Source: Priapulus caudatus
Lineage: Eukaryota; Priapulida; Priapulimorpha; Priapulimorphida; Priapulidae
DNA: 48,477 bases
NCBI RefSeq assembly: GCF_000485595.1
Contig: NW_014577362.1
Span: 262,621 to 311,097, forward strand
Direction of reading: 5' to 3'
Part shown: positions 1 through 11,199 of the stretch, piece by piece
How positions within the stretch are numbered: position 1 is the stretch's first letter
How the letters are laid out: the number at the start of each line of letters is the position of its first letter
The notes under the pieces: generated by a model
What the model was told of the DNA's origin: nothing
The model's database searches: none
Seen by the model: only the letters and a program-made list of their open reading frames with translations
Program-made: the position numbers and the translations under genes

Positions 1-58
<58 letters not shown>

Positions 59-300
59 AAAACAAAGCCAAAGAAAGAGAGAGACAACGAAGGAGAGTGA
101 GTGTGAGCGAGCGAGAGAGAGAGGGAGAGAGAGAACGCGAAGGGAAGAGAGAGCAAGAGAGAGAGAGAGTGAGAGAGAGAGAGCGTGTGATCGAGCGAGA
201 GAGAGAGGGTGAGAGAGAGAAAGAATGGAATCGAGCGAGAGAGAGAGGGAGAGCGAGAGAGCAAAAAAGAAAGAATGAGGGAGACAACGAGGGAGAGCGA
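1..300. repeat. GA-rich microsatellite
   Basis: The first 50 bases are almost pure GA dinucleotide, followed by about 250 bases of degenerate GA/AG repeat with interspersed GAGCGAG. Charged open reading frames here are an effect of the repeat. It lies upstream of the first CTNS exon visible in the window. Confidence 0.95.
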
Positions 301-1185
301 ACGCGGCAATTGGAGGGTGCTCTTGATTCGTTTGCCAGTGAGTTTAGCATCAGAACACCTACCGTTAGGTGAGCGCTGTCGCTCTGCGGCACTTGTTTAA
401 ATTATGCAAATTAGGTAGATTTTGGCAATTTCACTATGCATTTTAGTGTCTGCCTACGGTCAACGATAACCCAAGAACTGTTTGACCCACATGTTTCAAA
501 TTGAATACAGTTGTTACTCCTATGGGAGAGATTTTAACTTCTTATTTTGGAGCGCGCCAGTCGACCTACTTTCAAGCCACGCTCACTTTTTGGCAAAAAT
601 GAAAATGGTTATCTAAATTCATTCGATTTTGTTAAATTTTTGTATGTGAATGTGTAAGGCTAGCCCCAAAACAGTTGTTACTCTTATGGGAGAGATGACA
701 ACGTCCTATTACGTTTATTTCGTCTAACTGGTCAACAACTCTACAATCATACCTATATACGTGTAATATTGTGTTTTAGAATCTTCGTTACAGTAATTTG
801 ACTGGAATATTTTATTGTTTTTATTTGCGCGATATTCGAAAACCGAAATGGCGATCATTTAGGCGTAGCGCCATCTCTCGTCAAGATTTCAGACTTTCAG
901 ATCTGAAACATTTATTTTCGCATCAAAACTTATATGCTAATTATATCATTATCAAGTTTATATAATGGGAGATATATGCTATATAATAGGAGTTCTCCCA
1001 TATATACTCTTAATTGCTTTATATATCCCCCTTCCCTCTTCTATCACACTCAAGGTGAGCTACAGTGTCATTGACACTTTCATTTCATGATGTTCATTAT
1101 AGATATTATCTCTATCATGTGAAACAGAAAATACGTGATTGCTTTTATTTCCATATGATCAGACTATATGCTCTATATTTTTCAG
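301..1185. other. Non-coding, probably CTNS intron
   Basis: AT-rich DNA between the GA repeat and the first recognisable cystinosin exon. I looked for the preceding cystinosin exon (first PQ-loop) and did not find it, so the earlier exons probably lie outside the window. A short inverted CTCF-like string, GCGCCATCT, is near 869. Nothing else is recognisable. Confidence 0.5.
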
Positions 1186-3607
1186 TGTCATTGGTCTAAA
1201 CTTTGACTTTCTCTCATTGAATCTGACTGGTTTTATTGCCTATGCAGTCTTCAACGTCTGTGTGTTCTGGATTCCTGTTATACAGGTTAGTAGTCATTTA
1301 GTGCTACTAAATCTATCTCTAATCACATCTGTGGATGTTCTTTAGTCCCTTGGCTGTAATTGTGGAGCATAGGCCTTTAGTAACTGTGTTGTTTAGTTTC
1401 ATTAACAGGAGTTGTCCAACAGAGTTACTATCTGTAGTGCAGGTGAACTTGTTAGCCTTATACCAGTGAGTTAAACCCATTTCTGCAGTGTGTAGGTGTT
1501 GTCCAGGTATCGACGGAAGCAAGTCGGGATAAAGTGCCTTGCTCAAAAGCACAACGGCAGTGACCATGGTGAGACTTGAGCGCTGGACCTTTTAGCCTGA
1601 AGTCAAGTGTACTATTCACTAGACCACCACTCCTTCCCACCCCCCCCAAAAAAAAAAAATCTGTGCATGCTGCGTGAATATTAAGCATGTTCTGTATGCA
1701 TGCAGGAGAAAGATAGTAAGGGGTACCTCACTGACACTGTCTTTCTCCTGATCCTGTATTAACTCGGAACATCTGTGCCATGTGAAAATTTGCGTCATCT
1801 GATTTGTCGATTCGTCTTTTGCAGGACGAGTATTTCGAAAAGCATCCCTACGGTGTCCTGCCAGTCGCAATCAACGACGTGTTCTTTGCCCTGCACGCGA
1901 TCTTTGCAACACTGGTGACCATCCTGCAGTGTTTCATCTACGAGGTAACACTTTTGAACATCAGCATTGTCATCTCGATTTACCTAGGTGTGGCAGTATC
2001 GTTCAGTGTCCTGCCGGTATTTCGCAGGCCGATTGTGAAACCTCAAAATGATGGTGTATAGCTCTCGTAGGATGAGCCATGTTGGTTGTGTACGTGTTAC
2101 GTCATTGAATTAGCTATTGTAGTTAAGGGGAAAGTCAACATAAGGTGAAAATGCATTTTTATGTACATGCATAATTTCCTTTGATAGATGCATGATGTGG
2201 CAGTGGTAGAGATACGTGTCAGTCCAAAGCAAATAACGCGTAATCTTCTTTGTTTTATCGTAGAGAGGCTCACAGACAGTGTCAAGACCATGCGTTGGAT
2301 TTCTAGTCGTGGCCTGGGCGTTTGCAATCATTACACTGTGTGTGGCTATCTTCGGCAAGCTAGCCTGGTTACAGTACTTGTACTTCTTTTCCTACATCAA
2401 GTTGGTCATAACACTCATCAAATACATGCCACAGGTAATGTGAGATTTCAGTAAAGCTTATTTTCGTTTATCCAAGGCTAGCATTGATAATTTTAAAAGT
2501 GTATTACAAAACTCCGAGAACTGCTTGACTTGCTAACTTTAGATCCAATTCGACCCTATTTCCAGCAATCAGTGCGTGCCCTCATGTTTCAAGCGGTGCT
2601 GTTCGAATTATTCCTAATAATTTCCCACCTGAAAGTGATCAGCTAGGAATCTATCTAACCAGCAGGTGGCTAATGGGAATGGCACCATGGTAAAGTAACG
2701 CGTGAGGTTCTGAGTGACAACAGGGAGAGATCGTCCCAATGACGTGTCCCTCGACCCCTGACCCCCGACACGTCCCAATAAAACTAACAAGTAACGTTGT
2801 GCGAACGTTTTCAGGTGTACATGAACTTTAAAAGGAAGAGCACGGATGGCTGGTCAATCGGTAATATCCTGCTCGACTTCACCGGAGGTTCTCTCAGCAT
2901 TTTGCAGATGTTTCTCATGTCGTACAACAACGGTATGTGACGCTCGACCCTTCCCTTCCGCGCTCACGCACGCACGCACGCAGGCAATGAGCTCAAGTGG
3001 AATAGAAGGAGTTTGGTGCATAAACGTGCTTGTGAAATATGCATGGCAAGATATAATTTCGTGTCAGCATCATGACCGCTCGATCGTCCTTTACATGTGG
3101 CAATCTTTTCCGTCAGCGTTTAGATAAGATGGCAACTCATCATGATTCTCCCTGGTAGCTCACCTATCTACGCTTATGTGAATTCATCATGATTCTCCCT
3201 GGTAGCTCACCTATCTACGCTTATGTGAATTCATCGTGATTCTCCCTGGTAGCTCACCTATCTACGCTTATATGCGTACTTCCATCCATGGGGTTCAAGG
3301 TCACTCATCCGTTCGCGCAAGTTATTTATATGTACTGCTACGACTTATTTGCATTGCGCTTATCAGGATTATTGCAGGATTATGCAGGATTATGTGTGCA
3401 ACATTGTTAATGCAAGACTTGGCACTTTGCCTATATTCTGTTGCAGATGACTGGAGCGCCATCTTTGGAAACCCAACTAAGTTTGGTCTGGGCATGTTCT
3501 CGGTCCTGTTTGATGTTCTGTTTATAGTGCAGCACTATATCTTGTACAGAGGTAAGCCGGCGTACGAACCTATCGTCGGGAATTCCGATAGCAGTGGATA
3601 TGCTTGA
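1186..3607 (+). CDS. CTNS: Cystinosin, lysosomal cystine/H+ symporter (3' five exons)
   Basis: Cystinosin exports cystine from the lysosome, coupled to protons. Coding exons: 1186-1285, 1825-1944, 2264-2434, 2815-2932, 3447-3607, ending in TGA. All junctions are GT-AG and the phases join without a break, giving 222 residues (human cystinosin has 367, so about the C-terminal 60 percent). The first exon reads [16 protein letters not shown], then [10 protein letters not shown], as in the family. The second PQ-loop motif, KYMPQVYMNF, spans the third and fourth exons, followed by [15 protein letters not shown], which carries the conserved Asp of the transport path. The protein ends [18 protein letters not shown] and a short tail. 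The human C-terminal GYDQL lysosomal signal is absent; YEPI in the tail fits a YxxPhi sorting motif. The 5' exons are not in the window. Confidence 0.97.
1455..1633 (-). mobile_element. tRNA-derived SINE in CTNS intron
   Basis: On the minus strand the element starts with a tRNA-like head, GGTGGTCTAGTG (A-box-like), has GCGCTCAAGTCTCACC (B-box-like) about 35 bases further on, and then GAGCAAGGCACTTTATCCC, which resembles the conserved central part of metazoan SINEs. It lies in the intron between the first two visible CTNS exons. The 3' limit is approximate. The C and A runs at 1639-1660 lie just outside the 5' end. Confidence 0.7.
3135..3274. repeat. 47-bp tandem repeat, three copies
   Basis: Three nearly identical 47-base units (CATGATTCTCCCTGGTAGCT starts at 3141 and 3188, with one change at 3235), ending near 3274. 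They lie in the last CTNS intron, about 170 bases before the final exon. The unit does not resemble either splice site. Confidence 0.95.
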
Positions 3608-3677
3608 GTCGCCATTGACCTGGTATCTGTAAATACCTCACCCACCCAATACCTACTCTGGTTGTCTGGTGTATCGT

Positions 3678-3692
3678 GCTGCCATCTAGTGG
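3678..3692 (-). promoter_or_regulatory. CTCF-like motif in CTNS 3' UTR
   Basis: On the minus strand this reads CCACTAGATGGCAGC, a full match to the vertebrate CTCF core form CCASYAGATGGCAGC. It is 70 bases after the CTNS stop codon. Binding is inferred only. Confidence 0.4.
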
Positions 3693-4162
3693 TTCGTTTA
3701 GTAGAAATACTGTTTTGATATGAGTATGCGGTGAAGGAAGCATTCCCGATTTGTACCTTTTCAGGCTTTTGATCATTAATTTCTTTTCAAACTGGAAACT
3801 GAAATTTAGCAATTGGTATTAGATTTTGATTCGAGGTGAAGTATTTTGTATTAATTGCTGAAGCGATGCTTTAATTGTGTGTTTGAACTGCATTTAGTTG
3901 CTGTGTTAACGTATGGAATAATTCCAAATATGTCATTTCCACCTATGTCAAATAATAGAATGCTTGATGTAAAAATAATTACATAGTACAGGGAATCCTT
4001 GTTTAATGCCATTGTCATCTTTCAGAAAGTTGTGACTTTTACTAAAATTATGATAAAGGGAACAAATTTCTCTATAGGATATTTCCATTTGACTAAATAC
4101 ATTATAATTTATATTGCAAGGTTAATATGGTAATAAGGTATAATATGTTGTAATTATATAAT

Positions 4163-4168
4163 AATAAA
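4163..4168 (+). terminator. Candidate CTNS poly(A) signal
   Basis: AATAAA 556 bases after the CTNS stop codon in AT-rich sequence. It is the first canonical hexamer I noted downstream; usage is not shown. Confidence 0.3.
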
Positions 4169-5166
4169 CGTACGTATTATAATATATGTTGAATCTGCAT
4201 TATGAGTTGGAGCTTATTGGCATTGGAAGGTAGATGAAAGCAATGTAATAATGCAGCATTGTGTGAATGTAAGCGAGTGCATTTGCTAATTTATCAATGT
4301 CTAAACGATGCTATCAATGAGCAATTTTAAACCAGGATTTCATGTACATATTTTTCACTTTACTATATTTTGCCATTTTACAAAAATCTCGATCTGTGTA
4401 ATTATATAAACGAGAGAAAAATGGTAACAATCTTGTACAATCATTACTACCAATTTTTGGCAAAGTGGGGTGACACGTTATGTTGTTTTTCGTGTAGCGC
4501 TTGTAGCGTAAAATTTCTGTGCGCTGTGGTTTGTTCCCGCGTGTTGGTGTGCGTATGTGTTAATTATTAGGCGCAATTTGCTACAATCGCGTCCATGTTG
4601 GATGTCATTCACGGCTGGTTCCGGATGAGCGTCCTCATGGAAGAATGGATGGTACAATTGCTCGTAATCAGGTAAGTGTCGGATAGCACCTGTGTTAGAG
4701 CACTATTTCCCATGTACCATGTCTATATATTGCCTGTGATATGTTTGTCAGGAGTTGGGTATCGCTACAGGTGTAGTTTTGCATATCAGTATCCAGTCAT
4801 GGAGATTGTCTGTGTGTGTTCGAATGTTGTATGGTTATATAATTACAAGAAAGCCAGGTAACCTTGCTGGTAAGTGTCTGATCTGCAGTTCTAATTGTGT
4901 TGCTAACCTTGGGTTCGTTATAGTATTGTATGATCTGCCTCCCGCAGTATAACATGAGTACCACGTCACACATCCATGCAACTCTTTGCACTGAGAATTC
5001 TGTTGTTTGGGCATTCGCCAATTCACCGGCATTTCGTGCCTGAGCTAGTCGTGGCGTATAGCCAGGAATCCTAATATATGACTTCGCTAAGAAAATGTTC
5101 CTAAATGATGAACTGTTGACATTTCGAGCAAATAGCTAGTGTACAAACGGGCCTTGTGTCGGTTTA
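4169..5166. other. Intergenic, nothing recognised
   Basis: AT-rich sequence without splice-consistent coding segments. A weak direct repeat of a GGTAAGTGTC-like segment occurs near 4670 and 4866. No family recognised. Confidence 0.5.
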
Positions 5167-5443
5167 TTCCCGGTTGGCCTACTCCTAATTCGCCTACGGC
5201 AAAATTCCCATTCCACCTACAGCAAAATTTCCCGTTGGCCTACACCCATTTTGTCTACTCCCAATTCGTCTACAATCAAAATCTACCCCATTCCCATTTC
5301 GTCTACGATCGGTTTGTTCACTAAATAATCATTTATAAATAATGAAATATGGTTTTAATTGGCATACATAGGCTACAGGAACCAGAAGAAAACATAGGTA
5401 CATTCTTCTGAGAGTAGGCGAAATGTGTGTAGGCCAACTGGGA
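5167..5443. mobile_element. MITE-like element with degenerate internal tandem repeat
   Basis: Terminal inverted repeats read TCCCGGTTGGCCTAC at the left and, on the reverse strand, TCCCAGTTGGCCTAC at the right. Inside, short units of the form ATTTCGTCTAC plus a few bases are repeated 6-7 times between 5185 and 5310. No transposase. The superfamily is not clear. Confidence 0.6.
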
Positions 5444-5454
5444 TGTTACCCTTG

Positions 5455-5649
5455 CTGAGAGGGTCTATGTCCCCCAGACCCTGGTACTATCTAATATGCC
5501 GCACCGTACCTCGCCTACCCCACTAACGAGTCTAGGGAGTCGCCTACGCCTATACTCCCTAACCCTAACTTGAACCCTAACCCTAACCATATCAAATAGT
5601 TACCAGGGTACGTTCCGGCAGTACCCTGGGGGACATAGACCCTATGAGC
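5455..5649. mobile_element. MITE with TTAGGG-like core, copy 1 (subfamily A)
   Basis: A 195-base element bounded by inverted ends AGGGTCTATGTCCCCCAG and its complement, and flanked by an exact 10-base direct repeat GTTACCCTTG (5445-5454, 5650-5659). It contains CCCTAA repeats (the complement of TTAGGG) and subterminal CAGGGTAC/GTACCCTG palindromes. The 8-11 base duplications across the four related elements are like those of Mutator-type transposons; this placement is inferred. Confidence 0.8.
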
Positions 5650-5659
5650 GTTACCCTTG

Positions 5660-7170
5660 TGCCAGCGAATTCTCTGTTTAATTAATGAGTGTGATGTAAA
5701 CGTAGGTTCAGATGCGCCGCCATTACCGCACGATAGCTCACGAGCCGACATTCTCACAGTGATGGAAAGGGACGTAGAGTCCGCAGAGGGAAAAGATAAT
5801 CTGGCGTTCACCATAGCATTATAGATCCCATTGGTAATCTTCCCATGATGTGCTAAACTACATTAGCGAGACGGTAAATAAGCCACAGGCAGGTCTGCAA
5901 CTGCTCGCAAGAATAAACCCAGCTTAATAAGAGAACCAGCACTATAAAAATGCTGTAGTTATAGTTGCATATCTATTATACTTGGCTACACTACATCCCC
6001 CCAGGCTATACCCGTGATACTGTAAGTATATAAACACATTAGCAAAAGTTTGCCAGGTCAAATATGTAAAACTAGTTTTAATTTTGTTTTAATCAGTTAA
6101 ACTTACAAAGTGATTTCATTATGCCAGGCTCGGAATTAGCTATGGTTATTTTGCACATCGCGAAGTTTGTGATCTTTAATGTATTTTTAACGCGCACAGA
6201 TTTGTCTAGAGATTATTATCATATTTACCCATACTTGCCATTTAACTCGTATCTGCAGTGATAGGCTTTTGTTAAGTAAACAAGGCTTTTGTTGAATTCA
6301 CAATTGAGCAAAAACAAGTAGATTTGTTTTTAAATGTGCAGGACTTATTAATGTACATATATTATACATTCTGTATATTATGCTTGTGTGTACTAGATCT
6401 TATAAGTCTTCGTGAAGCTGTGATGAGTTGTCTGATGGACCGGTCGAAACAGTTGGTTACACGAGGTTAACACGTCAGTCGAGTTAATATGTGATCATAT
6501 CAGCGATAGGCAAATGTATGCAAGTCGTACTATAAAAATGACTCATGATTTTTTTACTTTTATGATATCACGTAAATTGTACTAAACTTATTGCATTCAT
6601 AAATGTGCAACGTTCAAAGTGTGCGAGATGTTGATCATTGAACTGATTTTTGCAAATTTATGATAATAACCAAATATACTGTATATATATACCGTTATTA
6701 TTTTTCAACTTTTGATAATAATATATAAATTGTGACGTTTTCTTGTTTTCAAAATATCACTTTAAGCTCAACTATGTAAAGAAAGGATAACAAGTGTATT
6801 ATTTAAGAAATTAGTTAATTTAATAGGGGTAATCGCTAATGGTTTATTTTGATTAAAAATAAACAAACATAAAAAATGTCTAAACATAATGGAACATTTG
6901 TGGAAAAAAATTGTTAAATATAATATATAAATAAAGGCCTTTATATGAATATGTGTTAATTTTACTTATGTAATACTTTGAAGTTTCTTACACACACGTA
7001 AAAGTACACAGTCCATTGATTTTTTTAATAAATTTATTATACACTTACCAATAAAGACGAAACATGATATAAATTCTAAGATAAACTGTAGATACACTGT
7101 GTCACATGGTTATCCATTTACATATGACAATACATAATGAATTGCGGCACAGTAATACTATACAATATAA
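5660..7170. other. Intergenic AT-rich DNA
   Basis: Strongly AT-rich, with many short A/T runs. No coding exon, tandem array or inverted-repeat element was recognised. Confidence 0.5.
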
Positions 7171-7550
7171 GATTGCGCCACAGGGCAATGAGGCATGCTG
7201 GTCATTGATCCAACTAGAGGTATTGCACCATTATTAGAAATGACCAATCAATACAGCACGCTCGCCTGCTCATTGGACACTGAACAGGGACATCACAGGA
7301 TAATGAGATGCCAGGCCGCGACCTATAAAAGGGGAGAAAAAGAATGTTCGAGAGGATAGGTGTGGCACCCGAGTACGGAGAAGCGTGCGTATGTTGTGAC
7401 AGGGACATTAGAATAAACCCGTCTATATTATACACAACGGCTTCGACCATCACTGGCTACAAACATTTACCGACATATACGAGTGACGTGCAAAAACCAA
7501 CCTTACATTGGTGCCGTGACCAGGATGACTCATTGCCCTGTGGCGCAATC
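7171..7550 (+). mobile_element. LTR-like fragment bracketed by a perfect 22-bp inverted repeat
   Basis: Positions 7171-7192 and 7529-7550 are exact reverse complements (core GCGCCACAGGGCAATGAG). Inside lie, in order, TATAAAAGG (7324), AATAAA (7412), a CA that could end an LTR (7505-7507), and TGGTGCCGTGACC (7509-7521), which resembles a tRNA primer-binding site. That order is the one expected of an LTR with the start of its leader. No gag or pol sequence is present. It may be a solo LTR or a small non-autonomous retroelement. Confidence 0.5.
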
Positions 7551-7651
7551 ATGGTGTGAAAACTTCAATCTATCATCAATAAGCATAAATCTACCATCGG
7601 CCATTATCATATAGAATTTATCACATGTTTGACATTTGCAAGCTACATCCC

Positions 7652-8143
7652 ATCAGAAGTAGATAATAGGGAAGGAGTGTGACTTCAATAAACAAGGGAA
7701 ATTCGTCATTTACTAGCCTTAGAATACCTACGATTTACTACACGTAACTCAACCAACTTGAGCTCAAATCGTAAACAGTACATTTGCCAAGCATAAACAT
7801 TTGCCTAACTTGAAACAAAAGGCAGCTACTTACAACTCTTGCTCCCTCGGCGATGCGGTATGGCTCGCTAGTAGCTGCCTTTTGTTTCAAGTTAGGCGGT
7901 TTATTCATTCGGTTGGCTGGCAACAGAATGGATAATCGTGTCGTACGTTTTAGTCAGTATCTCCGGATTTCGGGTGTATACAAGGAAACTATTTCGCACG
8001 ATGCTAGGTGAATGTACTGTGTACGATTTGAGCTCAAGTTGGTTGAGTTACGCGTAGTAAATCGTAGGTATTCTAAGGCTAGTAAATAACGAATTTCCCT
8101 TGTTTATTGAAGTCACACTCCTTTCCTATTATCTACTTCTGAT
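7652..8143. mobile_element. Inverted-repeat element with 3-bp target duplication (copy 1)
   Basis: Long inverted ends (about 120 bases, starting ATCAGAAGTAGATAATAGGG) with CCC on both sides as a 3-base target duplication. A second, internal inverted pair (CTTGAAACAAAAGGCAGCTA near 7809 and its complement near 7872) forms a hairpin. A related copy is at 20314-21631. No transposase. Confidence 0.8.
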
Positions 8144-8264
8144 CCCAAGGGTCTATGGGAAACTATTAGAAAACTAAAGTCTTGTGTTTTCTCTGACACA
8201 GTTCAGTCACGGCATTACAGAGTCACAAAGCTTAAAACTGCTGCTAGTGCACCGTCCAAGTAAT

Positions 8265-8456
8265 GATCATAGGGTCTATGTCCCCCAGGGTACTACTGGA
8301 ACATACCCTGGTAACTATTTGATATGGTTAGGGTTAGCGAGTAGGCGTAGGCGACTCCCTAGACTCGTTAGTGGAGTAGGCGAGGTACGGTCCGGCATAT
8401 TAGATAGTACCAGGGTACGTTCCGGCAGTACCCTGGGGGACATCGACCCTCTCAGC
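8265..8456. mobile_element. MITE with TTAGGG-like core, copy 2 (subfamily A, inverted)
   Basis: A 192-base element, nearly identical to 5455-5649 but in the opposite orientation, flanked by an exact 9-base direct repeat CCAAGTAAT (8256-8264, 8457-8465). It keeps both subterminal palindromes, of which copy 1 has lost part of one. Its TTAGGG-like stretch (GGTTAGGGTTAG) is shorter than in the other copies. Confidence 0.85.
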
Positions 8457-8982
8457 CCAAGTAATTTGAGATGTATCCACGTATGGTCACTTTTGCACTC
8501 TTTTAAAGAAATCAGCTTTGCTTCTCGTTTGAGGTTCAGAAGGCCTATTCATGTGCCAATAAACAATACATTTCATTTGGATGATTTTGTGATTTCAATG
8601 GAAGTTTTCTTACTGCGTCCATCTGACTACTGTCTTTTATCACACACACAATAGATGATACTGGATGATACTGCCCTTTTCAATTCGACCTGCATATTTA
8701 AATGTGTACTGTAGTTTTTTACAATGCCACTATATATGGACTATAAGTCATGGTTGTAGTTGATACACACGTGACAGCTAGAGTGCATCATGACATTGCA
8801 CGAATGTACACTTCACTTTGGAGCAAAAACATTACGATACATGAAGTTTTTCGTGAGCCAAAGTACAAAATACGTACACAATACTTAGGCAGGCTGGATT
8901 TCCAGACGTGTGATTAGAAAAGGAACATCAGCAAACATTACATGATTCGTTGACAGAATAACCCGCTGACATTTAATTCTCA

Positions 8983-9015
<33 letters not shown>

Positions 9016-9068
9016 TGTGTGCGTATGTACACGCACACACACACGCATGTACACACATACATACATAT
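8983..9068. repeat. TA/TG/CA microsatellite, imperfect palindrome
   Basis: (TA)n passes into (TG)n, then TACACG and (CA)n, then ATACATACATAT. The two halves are roughly reverse complementary around 9027, so the strand could fold on itself. Confidence 0.9.
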
Positions 9069-9473
9069 TGTTTGGCCTTACCATTTAGGAACCAATAAAG
9101 ATGATTGTTGCCATTATCAAAAATATGGAAATTAATTTCACCAGCAACCATCATGGCGTAGGGGAAGAGAGACCTCAGTGAACATATGTAGGTTGGATAT
9201 CATCAGAGGAAAGGCTGCGCATGCTTTAAAGGCTACATTATGCACCTTCATGATCGATATCGTGACATATTTATCAAACAGTTATGGAATTACGACAGAT
9301 ATTGTTAAGATATCAAGTAAATTCCGTTGATTTCCCACCTGCACATCTGATATCTAAAGCTATTTTGTTACTTTCCTGATGATTTTTTTTCCTCATTAAA
9401 AAACCCATTTTAGTATTTAGGCAAGACTACGTTTCACAGCATGTTTATGAATATTGCAACTTCGTGATGATAG

Positions 9474-9866
9474 CTATACGGTGGCCCATATGAACAAAAC
9501 ACAAGTACGCGGGTTAGCATGTTGGCAAACATATAAAGTTCGAGAAGAAGCAAATAAGTTTCAAGACAAACACATTTACGGACGCCAACTGCAACTTCAT
9601 TTGAATGCAACACATGTTCGCAAGTACGCAAGTAAACAAGTTGGCAAAGCAACTAATTATCGAAGCAAATACAAGTTTCCTAAATGGAAATAGGTGGCAG
9701 CACTAGCGCCCTCCACCACCTCCACCCACCGTCGGGATTTCGTTTTGCCCCCTCCCCCTCTCCCCTCCCCCACCACCAATTTCCGTTTTGCAACTTGCTG
9801 TGTGCTTGCGTATTTGTGTTTGCGTACATGTGTGCTTGTGTTTTGTTCATAAGGGCCACCGTAGAT
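9474..9866. mobile_element. MITE-like element, TIR ACGGTGGCCC
   Basis: The left end has ACGGTGGCCCATATGAACAA and the right end, on the reverse strand, ACGGTGGCCCTTATGAACAA, both followed by AACACAAG. The interior has repeated CAAGTACGCA / CAAGTTGGCAAA units at the left and G/T-rich complements at the right. Exact limits and target duplication are uncertain. Confidence 0.65.
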
Positions 9867-10450
9867 AGCATTTTTCTAGTGAGAATGAATGTACTAGATA
9901 GTCACAACACAATTAAACGCACTCTTACTCTCCACTCTTGACCTGCTCAAAGTTTCTTGCAATGACAGCATAGATCTATTAAAATATCAGCCATTTTAAC
10001 TTGTCCAACACTGTCATTCCTGTAGTTATTTAAGTTCAATTATGTTCGTACCACAGATGTACTTCTCGTCGTATAGGTTCATTGCACAATCCGTTAGTAT
10101 AAACTATTATCCTCGTTCAAAAGCATGCACGTTTTACTGCGATTTTAGTTCTTTTATAGTTCTTTAGTTATTTATATCAGCACTCATATAATCATAATAA
10201 CGTTTCACTTCTGGTCAGAAGCATATTTTCCTTGGATTTCACCAATTATACACGCCAAACATACAACTCCTCTCTGTAGATGGCGCCACCTGCAGGTTTC
10301 TCATTTCCATTTAGGCCACATTTTCTTCCAAAAGCTGTTGCAGTTGTTTAGCTCCACCTTTAACTATTGGCCCCCACCACATGGCTATTCAGCAAAGTAT
10401 GAAGGTTCCCAGTGGGGAATCTTTGCAGCATGGCAGGCTATGCACAGTGG

Positions 10451-10716
10451 GGCACGAAGGGTCGTTGTCGTAACAGGTACTACAGATATGTACCCGAGGT
10501 AGTTTTAGGTTGTTTAGTATTTTGTTTATATTTTTATATGAGGTATGTTTAGGGTTAGGGTTAGGGTTAGAGATAGGGTTAGGGTTAGGGTTAGGGTTAG
10601 AGTTAGGGTTAGGGTTAGGGTACACTTCTGTAGTACAAGTCTGTACACTTTGTGTATACATATATGTAGCTCGGGTACATATCTGTAGTACCTGTTACGA
10701 CAACAACCCCTTGAGC
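10451..10716. mobile_element. MITE with (TTAGGG)n core, copy 3 (subfamily B)
   Basis: A 266-base element flanked by an exact 8-base direct repeat CACAGTGG (10443-10450, 10717-10724). Ends carry GAAGGGTCGTTGTCG and its near complement. Subterminal GGTACTACAGATATGTACC is itself a palindrome with a short spacer. The core at 10550-10621 holds about ten TTAGGG or one-base variants. Confidence 0.85.
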
Positions 10717-10724
10717 CACAGTGG

Positions 10725-11199
10725 ACCTATGCAGTAGTCTGTGGTACAATTAAATACAAGCCTGTGGTGCATGTGGCGAAATTTGCTCATTAATTGAACG
10801 TAAATGATCACACGACCAACATACAAAGCCACATTTAAATTGAAATAGCGATGACACTATTGATCAGGTAATCTGCATTCTCCACCTCGCTCCTTCCTAC
10901 TTGCCATATAGCCCTGTGATGGAGCAATCGGGCAAATGGGCTACGCAGGAAAAGCTGAACTACAGCAACACAGAAGAAAATGTGGTCTACATGGGAATAT
11001 ATATAGGGACCCTGCAGGTGGTGCTATCTATGGGGAAAAAGAGCAATCACACGCCTGACCAGCAGGTAGGCTATTGTAGACTTAGCATACTTTAAGGATG
11101 ACTGTCAGTAACTTACGAGTCCCTACATGCATCAACTACTCGGCCACCAACTAGCTTGCACAGTCACGGTTGTTGTTACATGTCCCTGCCCCTGGTCTG
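10725..11199. other. Downstream flank of RNF170
   Basis: Presumed 3' UTR and downstream DNA of the minus-strand RNF170. A short open frame at 10901-11095 (+) has no recognisable domain. CCTGCAGGTGGTGCTATCTA near 11010 resembles the complement of GTAGATGGCGCCACCTGCAGG at 10277; both look like CTCF-type motifs. Confidence 0.4.

Noticed and set aside
97-400. Arg/Glu-rich open frames at the window start
   Set aside because: Translation of a GA microsatellite; no start context or domain.
10389-10737. Asn/Pro and Gly/Leu repeat peptides
   Set aside because: Translation of TTAGGG repeats inside a MITE. A real telomere is excluded: the tract is short, internal, and lies within target duplications.
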